NCBI GenBank assembly: GCA_947627625.1
Contig: CANQWR010000007.1
Location: 26,908-90,907, forward strand
Direction: 5' to 3'
From: an uncultured Ruminococcus sp.
GTDB taxonomy: Bacteria; Bacillota; Clostridia; Oscillospirales; Ruminococcaceae
DNA: 64,000 bases
Below are positions 9,897 to 17,521 of this stretch, piece after piece; the first letter of the stretch is position 1; every line of letters begins with the position of its first letter. The notes beneath the pieces were generated by a model. The model was not told where the DNA came from, searched no databases, and saw only the letters and a list, made by a program, of their open reading frames with translations. The position numbers were made by a program, and so were the translations under genes.

Positions 9897-11623
9897 TACT
9901 CATCAGCTCCTTTCTGCTGTGACTCGTAAACTTCTCTGTAAATAGCATTGCTCTTCAGAAGTTCTTCGTGAGTTCCTATAGCGTCTATCTTTCCCCTGTC
10001 CATGACTATGATTCTGTCTGCGTCCTGTACGGACGAAATTCTCTGTGCTATTATAAAAGCTGTCGTCTCGGAGAGATTCTCCCTGAACGCCTTTCTTATA
10101 CTGCTGTCCGTAGCCGTGTCCACTGCACTCGTTGAGTCGTCCAGTATTATAATTTTCGGCTTTTTGAGCAACGCTCTCGCTATACAAATTCTCTGCTTCT
10201 GTCCGCCCGAAACGTTCACACCGCCCTGTCCCAAATCGGTGTCATAGCCGTCGGGGAAGTTCATAATAAAATCGTGGGCACAAGCCGATTTGCAAGCGTC
10301 TATAATTTCCTCGTCCGTTGCGTTCTCGTTGCCCCATTTAAGATTATCCTTTATAGTACCCGAAAACAGGACGTTCTTTTGCAACACCATAGCCACGCTG
10401 TTTCTGAGCGTTTCAAGGTCGTACTCCTTTACGTTGTGACCGCCTGCAAATACTTCTCCCTCTGTCGCATCGTAAAGTCTCGGTATCAGCTGCACAAGAG
10501 AAGTCTTTGAAGAACCCGTACCGCCTATTATGCCTATGGTCTCCCCCGACTTTATTTTTATATTTATATTTTCAAGTGCAAGATTGTTCATATCTTTGAA
10601 GTAACTAAAACTTACGTTCTTAAATTCTACAGAACCGTCCTCAAGCTTTGCTGTAGCGTTTTCAGGTGACACTATTTCGGGCTCTTCCGTGAGGACTTCA
10701 TATACCCTCTGCAAAGATGCTCTCGATATTACAAACATCATGAACATAAATGACAACATCATCAGTGACATAAGTATCTGTCCGACATATGTTATGAAAC
10801 TTGAGAGTTCGCCCGTCTCCATAGTGCCGTTTACAGCCATGTTTCCGCCAAACCAAAGTATCGCCACTATGCTTGAATACATTATCAGCTGCATTGACGG
10901 CATTGTCATTATTATCAGTTTTTCGGCGTTTACCTGTGCCTTTCTGACTTTTTCGGTGTTCTCCCTGAATTTCCGTGTCTCGTAGTCCTCTCTCACAAAA
11001 GCCTTTACAGTCCTTATGCCTATTAGATTTTCCTGTACTCTTCCGTTCATGTTGTCATAGTGAGTCAGCATTAACTTAAACCTTGGGTGTGCCTTTGTCA
11101 TTATTACCGCCACTATACACGCAAGTATCGGTACTGCACACACAAACACAAGCGACAGCCCTGAGTTCATCTTGAATGCCGCTACTATCGCACATATCAT
11201 CATTATCGGTGCTCGAAACGCCGTCCTTATGAACATCATAAACGCCATTTGTATGTTGGTTATATCTGTCGTCAGCCTCGTTGTCAACGAAGCCGTTGAA
11301 AATTTGTCCACGTTTGAAAACGAAAAATCCTGTACTTTCCTGAACATCGCTCCTCTTAAATTCTTTGCAAATCCCATTGCCGATACTGCACTGAGTCTGC
11401 CCGCTATCGCTCCGAAAAACAGCGAAATCAAAGCCATACAGACCATAAGTATTCCCATGCGTGTGACGTGTCCCATATTGCCCGCCCTTATTCCTTTATC
11501 GATAAGGCTCGCCATTATAGTGGGGATTATTACTTCCATCGCAACTTCTCCCACTATCGCCACGGGACACAGTACCGCCTGTTTTTTGTACTCCCCTACA
11601 TACGAAAAAATTTTTCTGAACAT
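9896..11623 (-). CDS. ABC exporter half-transporter, degenerate-site partner
   Basis: The 575-residue protein has a six-helix membrane domain (about residues 15-310) and an ATPase domain with Walker A GGTGSSKT (Ser in place of the usual Gly before Lys), signature VSGGQKQR and Walker B IILDDSTSAVD. The Asp in place of the catalytic Glu marks the degenerate nucleotide site typical of heterodimeric exporters. The partner at 8001-9896 supplies the normal Walker B. A GGGGAGGAG ribosome site precedes the ATG at 11623. A parS palindrome lies 58 bp upstream. Confidence 0.92.
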   Translation of the reverse strand: MFRKIFSYVGEYKKQAVLCPVAIVGEVAMEVIIPTIMASLIDKGIRAGNMGHVTRMGILMVCMALISLFFGAIAGRLSAVSAMGFAKNLRGAMFRKVQDFSFSNVDKFSTASLTTRLTTDITNIQMAFMMFIRTAFRAPIMMICAIVAAFKMNSGLSLVFVCAVPILACIVAVIMTKAHPRFKLMLTHYDNMNGRVQENLIGIRTVKAFVREDYETRKFRENTEKVRKAQVNAEKLIIMTMPSMQLIMYSSIVAILWFGGNMAVNGTMETGELSSFITYVGQILMSLMMLSFMFMMFVISRASLQRVYEVLTEEPEIVSPENATAKLEDGSVEFKNVSFSYFKDMNNLALENINIKIKSGETIGIIGGTGSSKTSLVQLIPRLYDATEGEVFAGGHNVKEYDLETLRNSVAMVLQKNVLFSGTIKDNLKWGNENATDEEIIDACKSACAHDFIMNFPDGYDTDLGQGGVNVSGGQKQRICIARALLKKPKIIILDDSTSAVDTATDSSIRKAFRENLSETTAFIIAQRISSVQDADRIIVMDRGKIDAIGTHEELLKSNAIYREVYESQQKGADE

Positions 11624-11660
11624 AAAACTATCTCCTCCCCTTTTTTATTTAATCTATTTA

Positions 11661-11724
11661 TTGCTCCGCATTGGGTAAAATGTTCCACGTGGAACATTTC
11701 CACAAACCTAAATATGCGGAGCAA
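11661..11724. repeat. Inverted repeat enclosing the parS site
   Basis: Perfect 11-base arms TTGCTCCGCAT (11661-11671) and ATGCGGAGCAA (11714-11724) bracket the parS palindrome, making a nested two-level inverted repeat in the gap between the GH5 gene and the ABC operon. There is no clear T-run outside either arm, so it does not look like a simple terminator. Confidence 0.6.
11681..11696. other. parS-like centromere site (ParB binding)
   Basis: TGTTCCACGTGGAACA is a perfect 16-bp palindrome. It differs from the Bacillus subtilis parS consensus (TGTTCCACGTGAAACA) at one base. In most bacteria ParB loads at a few such sites near oriC and spreads, helping chromosome segregation and SMC loading. 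Nearby S10, dnaX and recR genes fit an origin-proximal location. It is also possible that a local regulator uses the palindrome, since it lies in front of the ABC genes. Confidence 0.8.
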
Positions 11725-11731
11725 AAAATAT

Positions 11732-13846
11732 TCACTTCACAGCGTTCATTATGCTGTCAATAATCGTACTGTTCCACTCAAGAGTTTTTCTGTCAAGGAG
11801 ACCGAAACTCGACTCCCCCGACTTGACGTTGTTGTCCCAGACAAAACACTTTATCCCCGACATCTTTGCGTAAGTTATATAGTGACCGTAATAATCTGCC
11901 CTCACAGCGTCATCTGCCTCGGCGACACATCCAAACTCGTCTATTATGACAGGCGTACCCTTGTCTATAAACTTCTCTTTGAGAAGTGAGAATTTTGAGT
12001 CTATCTCGGTTTTGTCCGCATCTCCGAAAGTGGTCTTAGTGCCGTCCGAAAACTCCCACGGTGCGTAATAGTGGACGTTCAGGACTATATTTCTGCCCCT
12101 CGGTATGATGACATCATTCAGTGCGGCTTCCTCTGCGGACGCTCCGTATGTCGTCACTATCAGAGTTCTCTCGGAGTTGTTTCCGCCCGTACCCCTCACG
12201 GTGTCCACAAAGTCCTGATCATATTTGTTGACTATCTCCCTCTCCTGAGGAGTTCCACCTATCCACTCGTTCGGGCTGTCGATAGTCCTCGGCTCGTTCA
12301 TTCCCTCAAAGAGAAGATGATAGTCATAGTCTTTGAACCTCTCCGCAAGCTGTTTCCATATCGCACAGAATTTTTCGCTGTCGCCCTCGTACTCCTCCTG
12401 CGTGGGGTTGAACCATATATAATCATCGTGGTGCATATTCATTATGACGTACATTCCCGAATTGTAGGCGTAGTCAACTACCTCCTGAACCCTGTCAAGC
12501 CATTCGGGTTCTATAACATTGTCATCGGACATATGCTCCCCCCATGTCACGGGTATGCGGACGGCGTTGAACCCCGCCTTTTTGACCGTGTCTATAATCT
12601 CCTGTGTGGTCTCGGGGTTGCCCCAACCTGTTTCGGTGTCAAGACCTGTCTTTGTGGTGTCGTAACTCTCAAGGGAATTTCCCAGATTCCAGCCGACTTT
12701 TATATTCCTCAGAATATTTTCGCTGTCCATAAAGTCAACATAACCTGTGTCGGAACCGTCTCCCTCTTCATCTTCTTTATTTTCCTGATTTTCTTCATCT
12801 TCTTCAATATCTTCACTCTTTTCGGGTGCATTGCCTATGCTGTACTTAACTGTTATAGAGTCAAGCGTTATACTCTCCTGCTCGCTCCACCAGTAGCCAA
12901 GTGTGAACTCCCCGTCATCTGCCAGACAGCTTTTAGCCTTCTGCGGTACAAACCACGTCAGTGAGAGTGTCGTACCGTCCGTGAAGACCGCCGTATCGGA
13001 GGACTGATAATTTCCCTCCGACGAACGATAGCCGAAAGCTCCCGTGAACTTCCCAATAACTCCACCCGAACTTATATTGAAAGTAACGGCTTCGGGGACT
13101 GCATCGCCCGCAAGAAAGTCCGCTGACACTCCTATTATATTGTCACTGTCGCTGTAATTTACACTTGTTCCCACGTCCTGAGTGACTGTGTTGTCAACGG
13201 GTATCTCTCTCGTTCTCGTGTAACTGCATATGACTTCACTAACTCTAAGAGAAGTACTCTCTCCCCACCAGTAGCCAAATAAAACTTCCCCTGAACTGCT
13301 TATATAGTCCCTTATATTTTCAGGCACGCTCCAAGTTATCTCGCCATATGAACCCTCTGTCTGTGCTGTGAAATCGTCCGACTGATACCAGCCCTCGTCC
13401 GTTGAGTCGGGACAGTCCGAATTTACAGATATTCCGCAGCCGCCTTTAAGCTCTCCTATGTCAAGACCGTCTCCCGAATAGACTATAAAAGTAAAAGAAT
13501 TTATTTTATCTCCGTCCTCCATAAGGTCGGCAAGCGGTACTTTAACGGTGTTTTTCCCGTCCTCACGCTGTATTGTCTGGTCAATTGTCACCTGTGTACC
13601 CGAATTTGCGGAGAGTGTCTCCACGGGACTTATATGCTCTGTCTCGGGTTCGGAGACCGATTCGGCAGATGTCTCCTCGGACGAACTGCTCTCACTCTCT
13701 TTGCCGTCAGAATTGTACTCCATTGTAAACGGCTCTCTCTCAAATCCCGACGACTCCGTTGAACTATTTCCGCTGTCTCCGCAAGACGCTCCCGAATACG
13801 TCAGGAGCAGGCACATTGCCGTGATAATTGCTGTACTTCTTTTCAT
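11732..13846 (-). CDS. Secreted GH5 endoglucanase with two CBM-like modules
   Basis: The start is placed at the ATG at 13846, which has an AAAGGAAAA site and a signal sequence (MKRSTAIITAMCLLL); an upstream in-frame extension lacks both. The 704-residue protein has a signal ending near Cys22 (a lipobox-like but not canonical site), a Ser/Glu-rich linker, two related beta-rich modules (about 75-215 and 220-337) that each end in a GYWW motif, a very acidic linker (345-366), and a GH5 catalytic domain. The acid/base is Glu518 in MNEP and the nucleophile is Glu637 in DEFG. The modules resemble carbohydrate-binding modules of Ruminococcus cellulases. No dockerin is present. It likely cleaves beta-1,4-glucans outside the cell. 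Confidence 0.92.
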   Translation of the reverse strand: MKRSTAIITAMCLLLTYSGASCGDSGNSSTESSGFEREPFTMEYNSDGKESESSSSEETSAESVSEPETEHISPVETLSANSGTQVTIDQTIQREDGKNTVKVPLADLMEDGDKINSFTFIVYSGDGLDIGELKGGCGISVNSDCPDSTDEGWYQSDDFTAQTEGSYGEITWSVPENIRDYISSSGEVLFGYWWGESTSLRVSEVICSYTRTREIPVDNTVTQDVGTSVNYSDSDNIIGVSADFLAGDAVPEAVTFNISSGGVIGKFTGAFGYRSSEGNYQSSDTAVFTDGTTLSLTWFVPQKAKSCLADDGEFTLGYWWSEQESITLDSITVKYSIGNAPEKSEDIEEDEENQENKEDEEGDGSDTGYVDFMDSENILRNIKVGWNLGNSLESYDTTKTGLDTETGWGNPETTQEIIDTVKKAGFNAVRIPVTWGEHMSDDNVIEPEWLDRVQEVVDYAYNSGMYVIMNMHHDDYIWFNPTQEEYEGDSEKFCAIWKQLAERFKDYDYHLLFEGMNEPRTIDSPNEWIGGTPQEREIVNKYDQDFVDTVRGTGGNNSERTLIVTTYGASAEEAALNDVIIPRGRNIVLNVHYYAPWEFSDGTKTTFGDADKTEIDSKFSLLKEKFIDKGTPVIIDEFGCVAEADDAVRADYYGHYITYAKMSGIKCFVWDNNVKSGESSFGLLDRKTLEWNSTIIDSIMNAVK

Positions 13847-13907
13847 GATTAAAAAATTTTCCTTTCGTGTATTGTAACTGATTTGCAGGGACAAAAAACT
13901 GCCCCCG

Positions 13908-14417
13908 TCAGACTTTCTGCTCGCTCTCCTCCAGTTTCTTCTTCAGCACCAAGAGAAGTTCCACAGGGCTTGAAAAATCACCCTCTATCCCCTCTATCTC
14001 ACGCATTTTCATAGCTATCCGCTCCAGATAACCCATTAGTTCACTCCTCTCCTGCGGTGAAAATCCGCAAAAGACAAGCTCATCATACTCCTTGAAAATG
14101 CTGTTGTGATTCTCAATTGCAGTCCTGCCCTCGTCTGTCAGGGAGAGCCTCTTGCAACGCTGATTTTCCTCGTCAACAGTCCTCCTTATAAGCCCTGCCT
14201 TTTCAAGTCTCTTTGCGGAAGTCGCAACAGATGCGGGCGTGACACCCAATATCTCCGCAACTTCGATCTGTGTGCAGTTTTCGTTCTCCTCAATTATTTT
14301 CATGATAGCTGTCTGTGCAAAGTGCAGTTTTGACTTCTCGCTCGCCCTCCTCACAAACAATCTCCTCAGCAGGTTTATATTTTCAAGCATTCCCATGATT
14401 TCTCTGCTGTCCGACAT
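13908..14417 (-). CDS. MarR-family transcriptional regulator
   Basis: The start is placed at the ATG at 14417 because GGAGG lies 7 nt upstream. The 169-residue product has a winged helix-turn-helix (about residues 35-100) with TQIEVAEILGVTPASVATSAKRLEKAGLI and the wing DEENQRCKRLSLTDEG. MarR proteins are dimeric repressors that release DNA on binding small phenolics or similar ligands. It is first in a minus-strand series followed by the GH5 gene and the ABC exporter pair, so it probably controls the exporter and perhaps the cellulase. Three direct repeats just downstream of its promoter suggest autoregulation. Confidence 0.9.
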   Translation of the reverse strand: MSDSREIMGMLENINLLRRLFVRRASEKSKLHFAQTAIMKIIEENENCTQIEVAEILGVTPASVATSAKRLEKAGLIRRTVDEENQRCKRLSLTDEGRTAIENHNSIFKEYDELVFCGFSPQERSELMGYLERIAMKMREIEGIEGDFSSPVELLLVLKKKLEESEQKV

Positions 14418-14440
14418 TTCAGATACCTCCGTCAAAACAG

Positions 14441-14485
14441 TTAAACGTTCAACAATTAAACGCTGAACAGTTAAACGTTTAATGT
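14441..14485 (-). promoter_or_regulatory. Tandem operator of the MarR gene
   Basis: TTAAACG recurs at 14441, 14456 and 14471, an exact 15-bp period. The third copy is the perfect palindrome TTAAACGTTTAA (14471-14482). The array lies between the -10 box and the start codon, where a bound repressor would block transcription. Confidence 0.65.
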
Positions 14486-14492
14486 AATAAAG

Positions 14493-14521
14493 ATTATACC
14501 ACACCCGCTCCCTCTTGTCAA
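14493..14521 (-). promoter_or_regulatory. Promoter of the MarR gene
   Basis: On the minus strand, consensus TTGACA (plus 14516-14521) and TATAAT (plus 14493-14498) are separated by 17 bp. A perfect consensus promoter fits a strongly repressed operon. Confidence 0.85.
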
Positions 14522-14576
14522 GAATTTCCCCATAAATTTTTCAACAGCTCTCAACAGCTTTTTTGTGCAAAAAAGC

Positions 14577-14611
14577 AAAACCTGCTCCCGAAATAACTCG
14601 GAAACAGGTTT
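14577..14611 (-). terminator. Intrinsic terminator after the zinc-ribbon gene
   Basis: On the minus strand, AAACCTG...CAGGTTT encloses an inner CCGA/TCGG stem and is followed by a T-rich run broken by GC. It lies just after the stop at 14630 and would end that transcript before the MarR promoter. Confidence 0.65.
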
Positions 14612-14629
14612 ATAGTTTTTAATTTTATT

Positions 14630-15133
14630 CTATTCGGTCTGTCGGACAAGTTCCTCCTGCTGCTTTTTGGCTTTCTCAATCATTCTTATGAGTTTCTTTC
14701 TTTTTGAACTCCACTCAAGTTTACCTATGAAATCACCATAGTCGGAGTCCATATAAATTTCCTCCGCTTTCATCAAAGCCTTGTCATATTCACCCTCTTG
14801 ATAATACTCGTAAGCCTCATTATAAGCTGTCTGTAACCTGTCCTGCTCGTTCTCCTTAGCTTTTTCAAAGCCAACTAAAACTAAAATCGAAACAACAAGC
14901 ATTAAAATCATACCAAGGAACAACCCCAACATACCTATATTGTCTTCAGAAAATATTCTGTCAACAATTTTAAGAAAGAGATTTTTCTTCTTTCTCTCAT
15001 AGCCTATTGCATTCTTTGTCACAAACGGACTTCCGCAAAATTTACAGATACCCGCTTCTTCTTCCAAACTGACTTCCAAATTCGCTCCACAGTGCGGACA
15101 CACCGCCGAAACAAGAAATTTATCATCTTTCAT
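14630..15133 (-). CDS. Zinc-ribbon single-pass membrane protein of unknown function
   Basis: The start is the ATG at 15133, preceded by GAGGAGG. The 167-residue protein has an N-terminal zinc ribbon (CPHCGANLEVS...CKFCGSPFV, four Cys within residues 10-40), one transmembrane segment (about 70-90, GLFLGMILMLVVSILVLVGF), and a C-terminal charged helical part with a TPR-like stretch (YEYYQEGEYDKALMKAEEIY). I do not recognise a family. A second protein with the same ribbon-plus-membrane design lies at 16423 on the other side of the metal-binding lipoprotein gene. Confidence 0.75.
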   Translation of the reverse strand: MKDDKFLVSAVCPHCGANLEVSLEEEAGICKFCGSPFVTKNAIGYERKKKNLFLKIVDRIFSEDNIGMLGLFLGMILMLVVSILVLVGFEKAKENEQDRLQTAYNEAYEYYQEGEYDKALMKAEEIYMDSDYGDFIGKLEWSSKRKKLIRMIEKAKKQQEELVRQTE

Positions 15134-15241
15134 GATAAAAACCTCCTCAAATTTTATTATGATTATATTATAAATCATAAAAAAACGAATTTATAAAAAC
15201 CGTTTCCGAATTGAGAAGGTTCAAAAATTTTTCAAGAAATT

Positions 15242-16216
15242 TTATTCAAGAGCGTCTTTCAGGGTCTCGTAATTTTTTTTCATAATCGAAATATAGTCCT
15301 CACCGCTTTCGGGGGCGGACTGCATTGAATCGAGAGTGAATATCTCCTGATTTTTGTTTTTCGTGTTCTCTATGACCGCTTCCGCTATCGAACAGTCGGA
15401 ACTCTCTATCACAAATACGCTCTCCGCACCCGTCTCGTCAATCTTGTCCGCAAGAAATTTTACGGTCTCAAAACTCGCCTGAGTGTCCGCAGAACACCCC
15501 GAAAATGCCGAATAATAGTCAAAATTGTAGTCGTCCGTGAAGTACCTGAAAGGAAATCTGTCCGCAAATATCAGAGTGTGATTTTCTGCACTCTCGGACA
15601 ATTTTTCAAAGTCACTGTCCAATTTTTCAAGTTTTTCGGAATAATTTTCAAGATTTTCCCTGTAAATACTCTCGTGCGAACTGTCAGCCTTGCAGAGATT
15701 TTCAGTTATAACTTTGCAGAGTTTTTCAGCATTTTTAACAGACAGCCAGACGTGTTCGTCATATTCGGTCTCCGTCTCGGAATCGTGTTCGTGCTGTTCC
15801 TCCTGCATTCCCTCGACAATTTCCTCCTCCTTGACTTCACTCTCAATCGACTCCATAAGATTTATTTTTTTCATGTCCCTGTTGACCGCATTTTTCAGAA
15901 CGTCCTGTGTCCATGCGTCCGACTCCCCGCCGTTGTATATAAAAATATCGCAGGAAGATATTTTAACTATATCCTCCGCTGTGGGCTGGTAACTGTGTAT
16001 GTCACCGCTCCCCGCTATGCAGTCTATCTCTATATTTTCCGTCTGACCGTCCGCTATAGCCTTTACCCACTCATATTGCGGAAAAGACGTGCAGACTATT
16101 TTCAGCATATCTTCGGAGTGAGAAAATTTTCCGCAGCCCGTCAGGACAACTCCCGATGTCACAAGTGCAAAAAATATTTTCTTTATATTTTTTATTTTAA
16201 TATTTTTAATAATCAT
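15242..16216 (-). CDS. Metal (zinc/manganese)-binding lipoprotein, ZnuA/AdcA family
   Basis: The start is the ATG at 16216, with GGGAGA 5 nt upstream; longer in-frame extensions overlap the operator. The 324-residue protein has a lipoprotein signal (VVLTGC, Cys28), a first metal ligand in GDIHSYQPT, a His/Asp/Glu-rich loop (QEEQHEHDSETETEYDEH) that precedes the second ligand, and FADRFPFRYF later. These are features of solute-binding proteins for zinc ABC importers. No permease or ATPase gene is adjacent, so it must work with a distant importer or deliver metal otherwise. A Zur/Fur-like box in its promoter implies repression by zinc. Confidence 0.88.
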   Translation of the reverse strand: MIIKNIKIKNIKKIFFALVTSGVVLTGCGKFSHSEDMLKIVCTSFPQYEWVKAIADGQTENIEIDCIAGSGDIHSYQPTAEDIVKISSCDIFIYNGGESDAWTQDVLKNAVNRDMKKINLMESIESEVKEEEIVEGMQEEQHEHDSETETEYDEHVWLSVKNAEKLCKVITENLCKADSSHESIYRENLENYSEKLEKLDSDFEKLSESAENHTLIFADRFPFRYFTDDYNFDYYSAFSGCSADTQASFETVKFLADKIDETGAESVFVIESSDCSIAEAVIENTKNKNQEIFTLDSMQSAPESGEDYISIMKKNYETLKDALE

Positions 16217-16241
16217 AAAAATCTCCCTCTTCTCAAAAATA

Positions 16242-16258
16242 AAAATGATAATCATTTT
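16242..16258 (-). promoter_or_regulatory. Zur/Fur-type operator
   Basis: AAAATGATAATCATTTT is palindromic apart from its central base and matches the TGATAATCA core of Fur/Zur boxes. It lies just downstream of the -10 box of the metal-binding lipoprotein gene. Given that gene's function, Zur is more likely than Fur. Confidence 0.75.
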
Positions 16259-16270
16259 CAGTTTCCTATT

Positions 16271-16298
16271 ATTATACCACAATTAAAATTTATGTCAA
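16271..16298 (-). promoter_or_regulatory. Promoter of the metal-binding lipoprotein gene
   Basis: On the minus strand, TTGACA (plus 16293-16298) and TATAAT (plus 16271-16276) have a 16-bp spacer. The operator follows immediately. Confidence 0.8.
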
Positions 16299-16345
16299 GC
16301 CCTTTTTATAAATTTATATTTATAAAAAAATTTTTTCGACAGGTA

Positions 16346-16374
16346 TTGACTTGCTCTGCTTTTTGTGGTATAAT
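16346..16374 (+). promoter_or_regulatory. Promoter of the zinc-ribbon gene at 16423
   Basis: TTGACT (16346-16351) and TATAAT (16369-16374) with a 17-bp spacer drive the gene divergently from the lipoprotein gene. Confidence 0.75.
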
Positions 16375-16422
16375 TATCGTGTATATAACCTGTTTTCATG
16401 AAGTCGGAAAGGAAGAGGTGAT

Positions 16423-17136
16423 ATGTCAAAAAAACTTACTTTTCTGCTGCTCGGTCTTACATATGTCGGTGGAAAAGCTCTGAAATCTATTGACGATACC
16501 GCTAAGGAACTCGCAAGGAAAAAAATGGAGAGCAATGCAAATAACAATGCCGAAAATATTTCGGGTGAAGAAGATTTTTACAGCGATACTCTCCTTGAAT
16601 CCGAAGAATTTTCCGTCATTCATGCGTGTACCCACTGCGGAGCAAAAATATCGGCAAGCTGTGAAAACGGTTCTGTTGAGTGCGAATACTGCAATACCCC
16701 TTACAGAGTCAGAAACGGGTATGTCCTTGCAGAAGAAACGGTTGTAAAGAAAAAAACTGCGGAGCAGAGAAGTGTCCAAAATGTGCAGAACGTGCAGAGA
16801 AGTCCGCAAGAACCTGAAACTAAAGGTCTTCTGGGCTATCTCGAAAGAAAACACATCCGTGAAATGGAGGCTCTTGAGGCACAACGCAGAATAGCTGAGG
16901 AAAGAGAACGTCAGCTTGAAATGGAACGTCAGAAGTCAAGAGAGGAAATGAAAAAAGCCTTGAAAATTTTCCTGACGGGTCTGCTCTGGTTCTACGGCTT
17001 TATACTGTGTTTCCCCGTTCCCGTCGGCATTATACTCAAAAATACGGACAGCATCGACGAGGAAATGAAAAAGAAAATCATGACTGTTGTCTGGGTTGTC
17101 TACGCCGTGTTCCTGCTGATTGTGATATGCAGGTAG
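16423..17136 (+). CDS. Zinc-ribbon membrane protein of unknown function
   Basis: The 237-residue protein begins after a GGAAGAGGTG ribosome site. It has a zinc ribbon (CTHCGAKISASC...CEYCNTPYR, about residues 69-96), a long charged helix likely to form a coiled coil (about 135-185, rich in Glu, Arg and Gln), and two hydrophobic C-terminal segments (about 186-205 and 222-237). I recognise no family. The ribbon resembles that of the protein at 14630-15133, and both flank a zinc-type metal-binding gene, but a role in metal response is only a guess. Confidence 0.75.
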   Translation: MSKKLTFLLLGLTYVGGKALKSIDDTAKELARKKMESNANNNAENISGEEDFYSDTLLESEEFSVIHACTHCGAKISASCENGSVECEYCNTPYRVRNGYVLAEETVVKKKTAEQRSVQNVQNVQRSPQEPETKGLLGYLERKHIREMEALEAQRRIAEERERQLEMERQKSREEMKKALKIFLTGLLWFYGFILCFPVPVGIILKNTDSIDEEMKKKIMTVVWVVYAVFLLIVICR

Positions 17137-17181
17137 AAAAATAATTAAATAAAAAAATTTCCAAAATTTAATATTTCCACG

Positions 17182-17210
17182 AAAAACCGTCTCTTTTTGA
17201 CGGTTTTTTT
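17182..17210 (+). terminator. Intrinsic terminator
   Basis: AAAAACCGTC pairs with GACGGTTTTT around a T-rich loop, followed by further T residues. It ends the transcript of the zinc-ribbon gene before the SRP RNA promoter. Confidence 0.85.
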
Positions 17211-17261
17211 CCGTGTCGGAAAATTATTTCAAAAATTCGCAAGAAAAAAATCGGAAAACTC

Positions 17262-17290
17262 TTGACAAAATCAGAAATATGTGATATGAT
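17262..17290 (+). promoter_or_regulatory. Promoter of the SRP RNA gene
   Basis: TTGACA (17262-17267) and TATGAT (17285-17290) with a 17-bp spacer predict a start near 17297, at the 5' end of the structured RNA. Confidence 0.8.
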
Positions 17291-17296
17291 TTGTTA

Positions 17297-17462
17297 CAGG
17301 GCATATTTCTGCTCGTGTTTTTACTGAGAATCCGGAATATAGATGTGTGGGCCCTGTGCAACGAGACGCTGTGAACCATGTCAGGCGGGAGACCGAGCAG
17401 CATTAAGCGGTTTGTTTTGTGTGCCGCAGTAAGCCTGCACATCTGTGTTCCGGATTTTATTA
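17297..17462 (+). ncRNA. ffs: Signal recognition particle RNA
   Basis: The domain IV core GTCAGG...GCAGC (17380-17401) is present with the same 22-nt length as other bacterial SRP RNAs; the apical loop is CGG-GAGA-CCG, a GNRA tetraloop. The long arm is supported by AATCCGGAA near 17331 pairing with TTCCGGATT near 17449. The 5' part has room for an Alu-like domain, as in Firmicute long SRP RNAs. It lies directly upstream of dnaX, as in Bacillus subtilis. Ends are approximate; a weak AATATTT/AAATATT hairpin followed by T residues (about 17465-17490) may terminate it. Confidence 0.88.
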
Positions 17463-17521
17463 GGAATATTTTTCTGAAATATTTTTTCTTACATTTCATC
17501 CCGTATGCAGGTGATTATAAC

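Noticed and set aside
17378..17521. Upstream extension of DnaX
   Set aside because: It translates the SRP RNA and lacks a ribosome site; homologues begin with the sequence at 17522.
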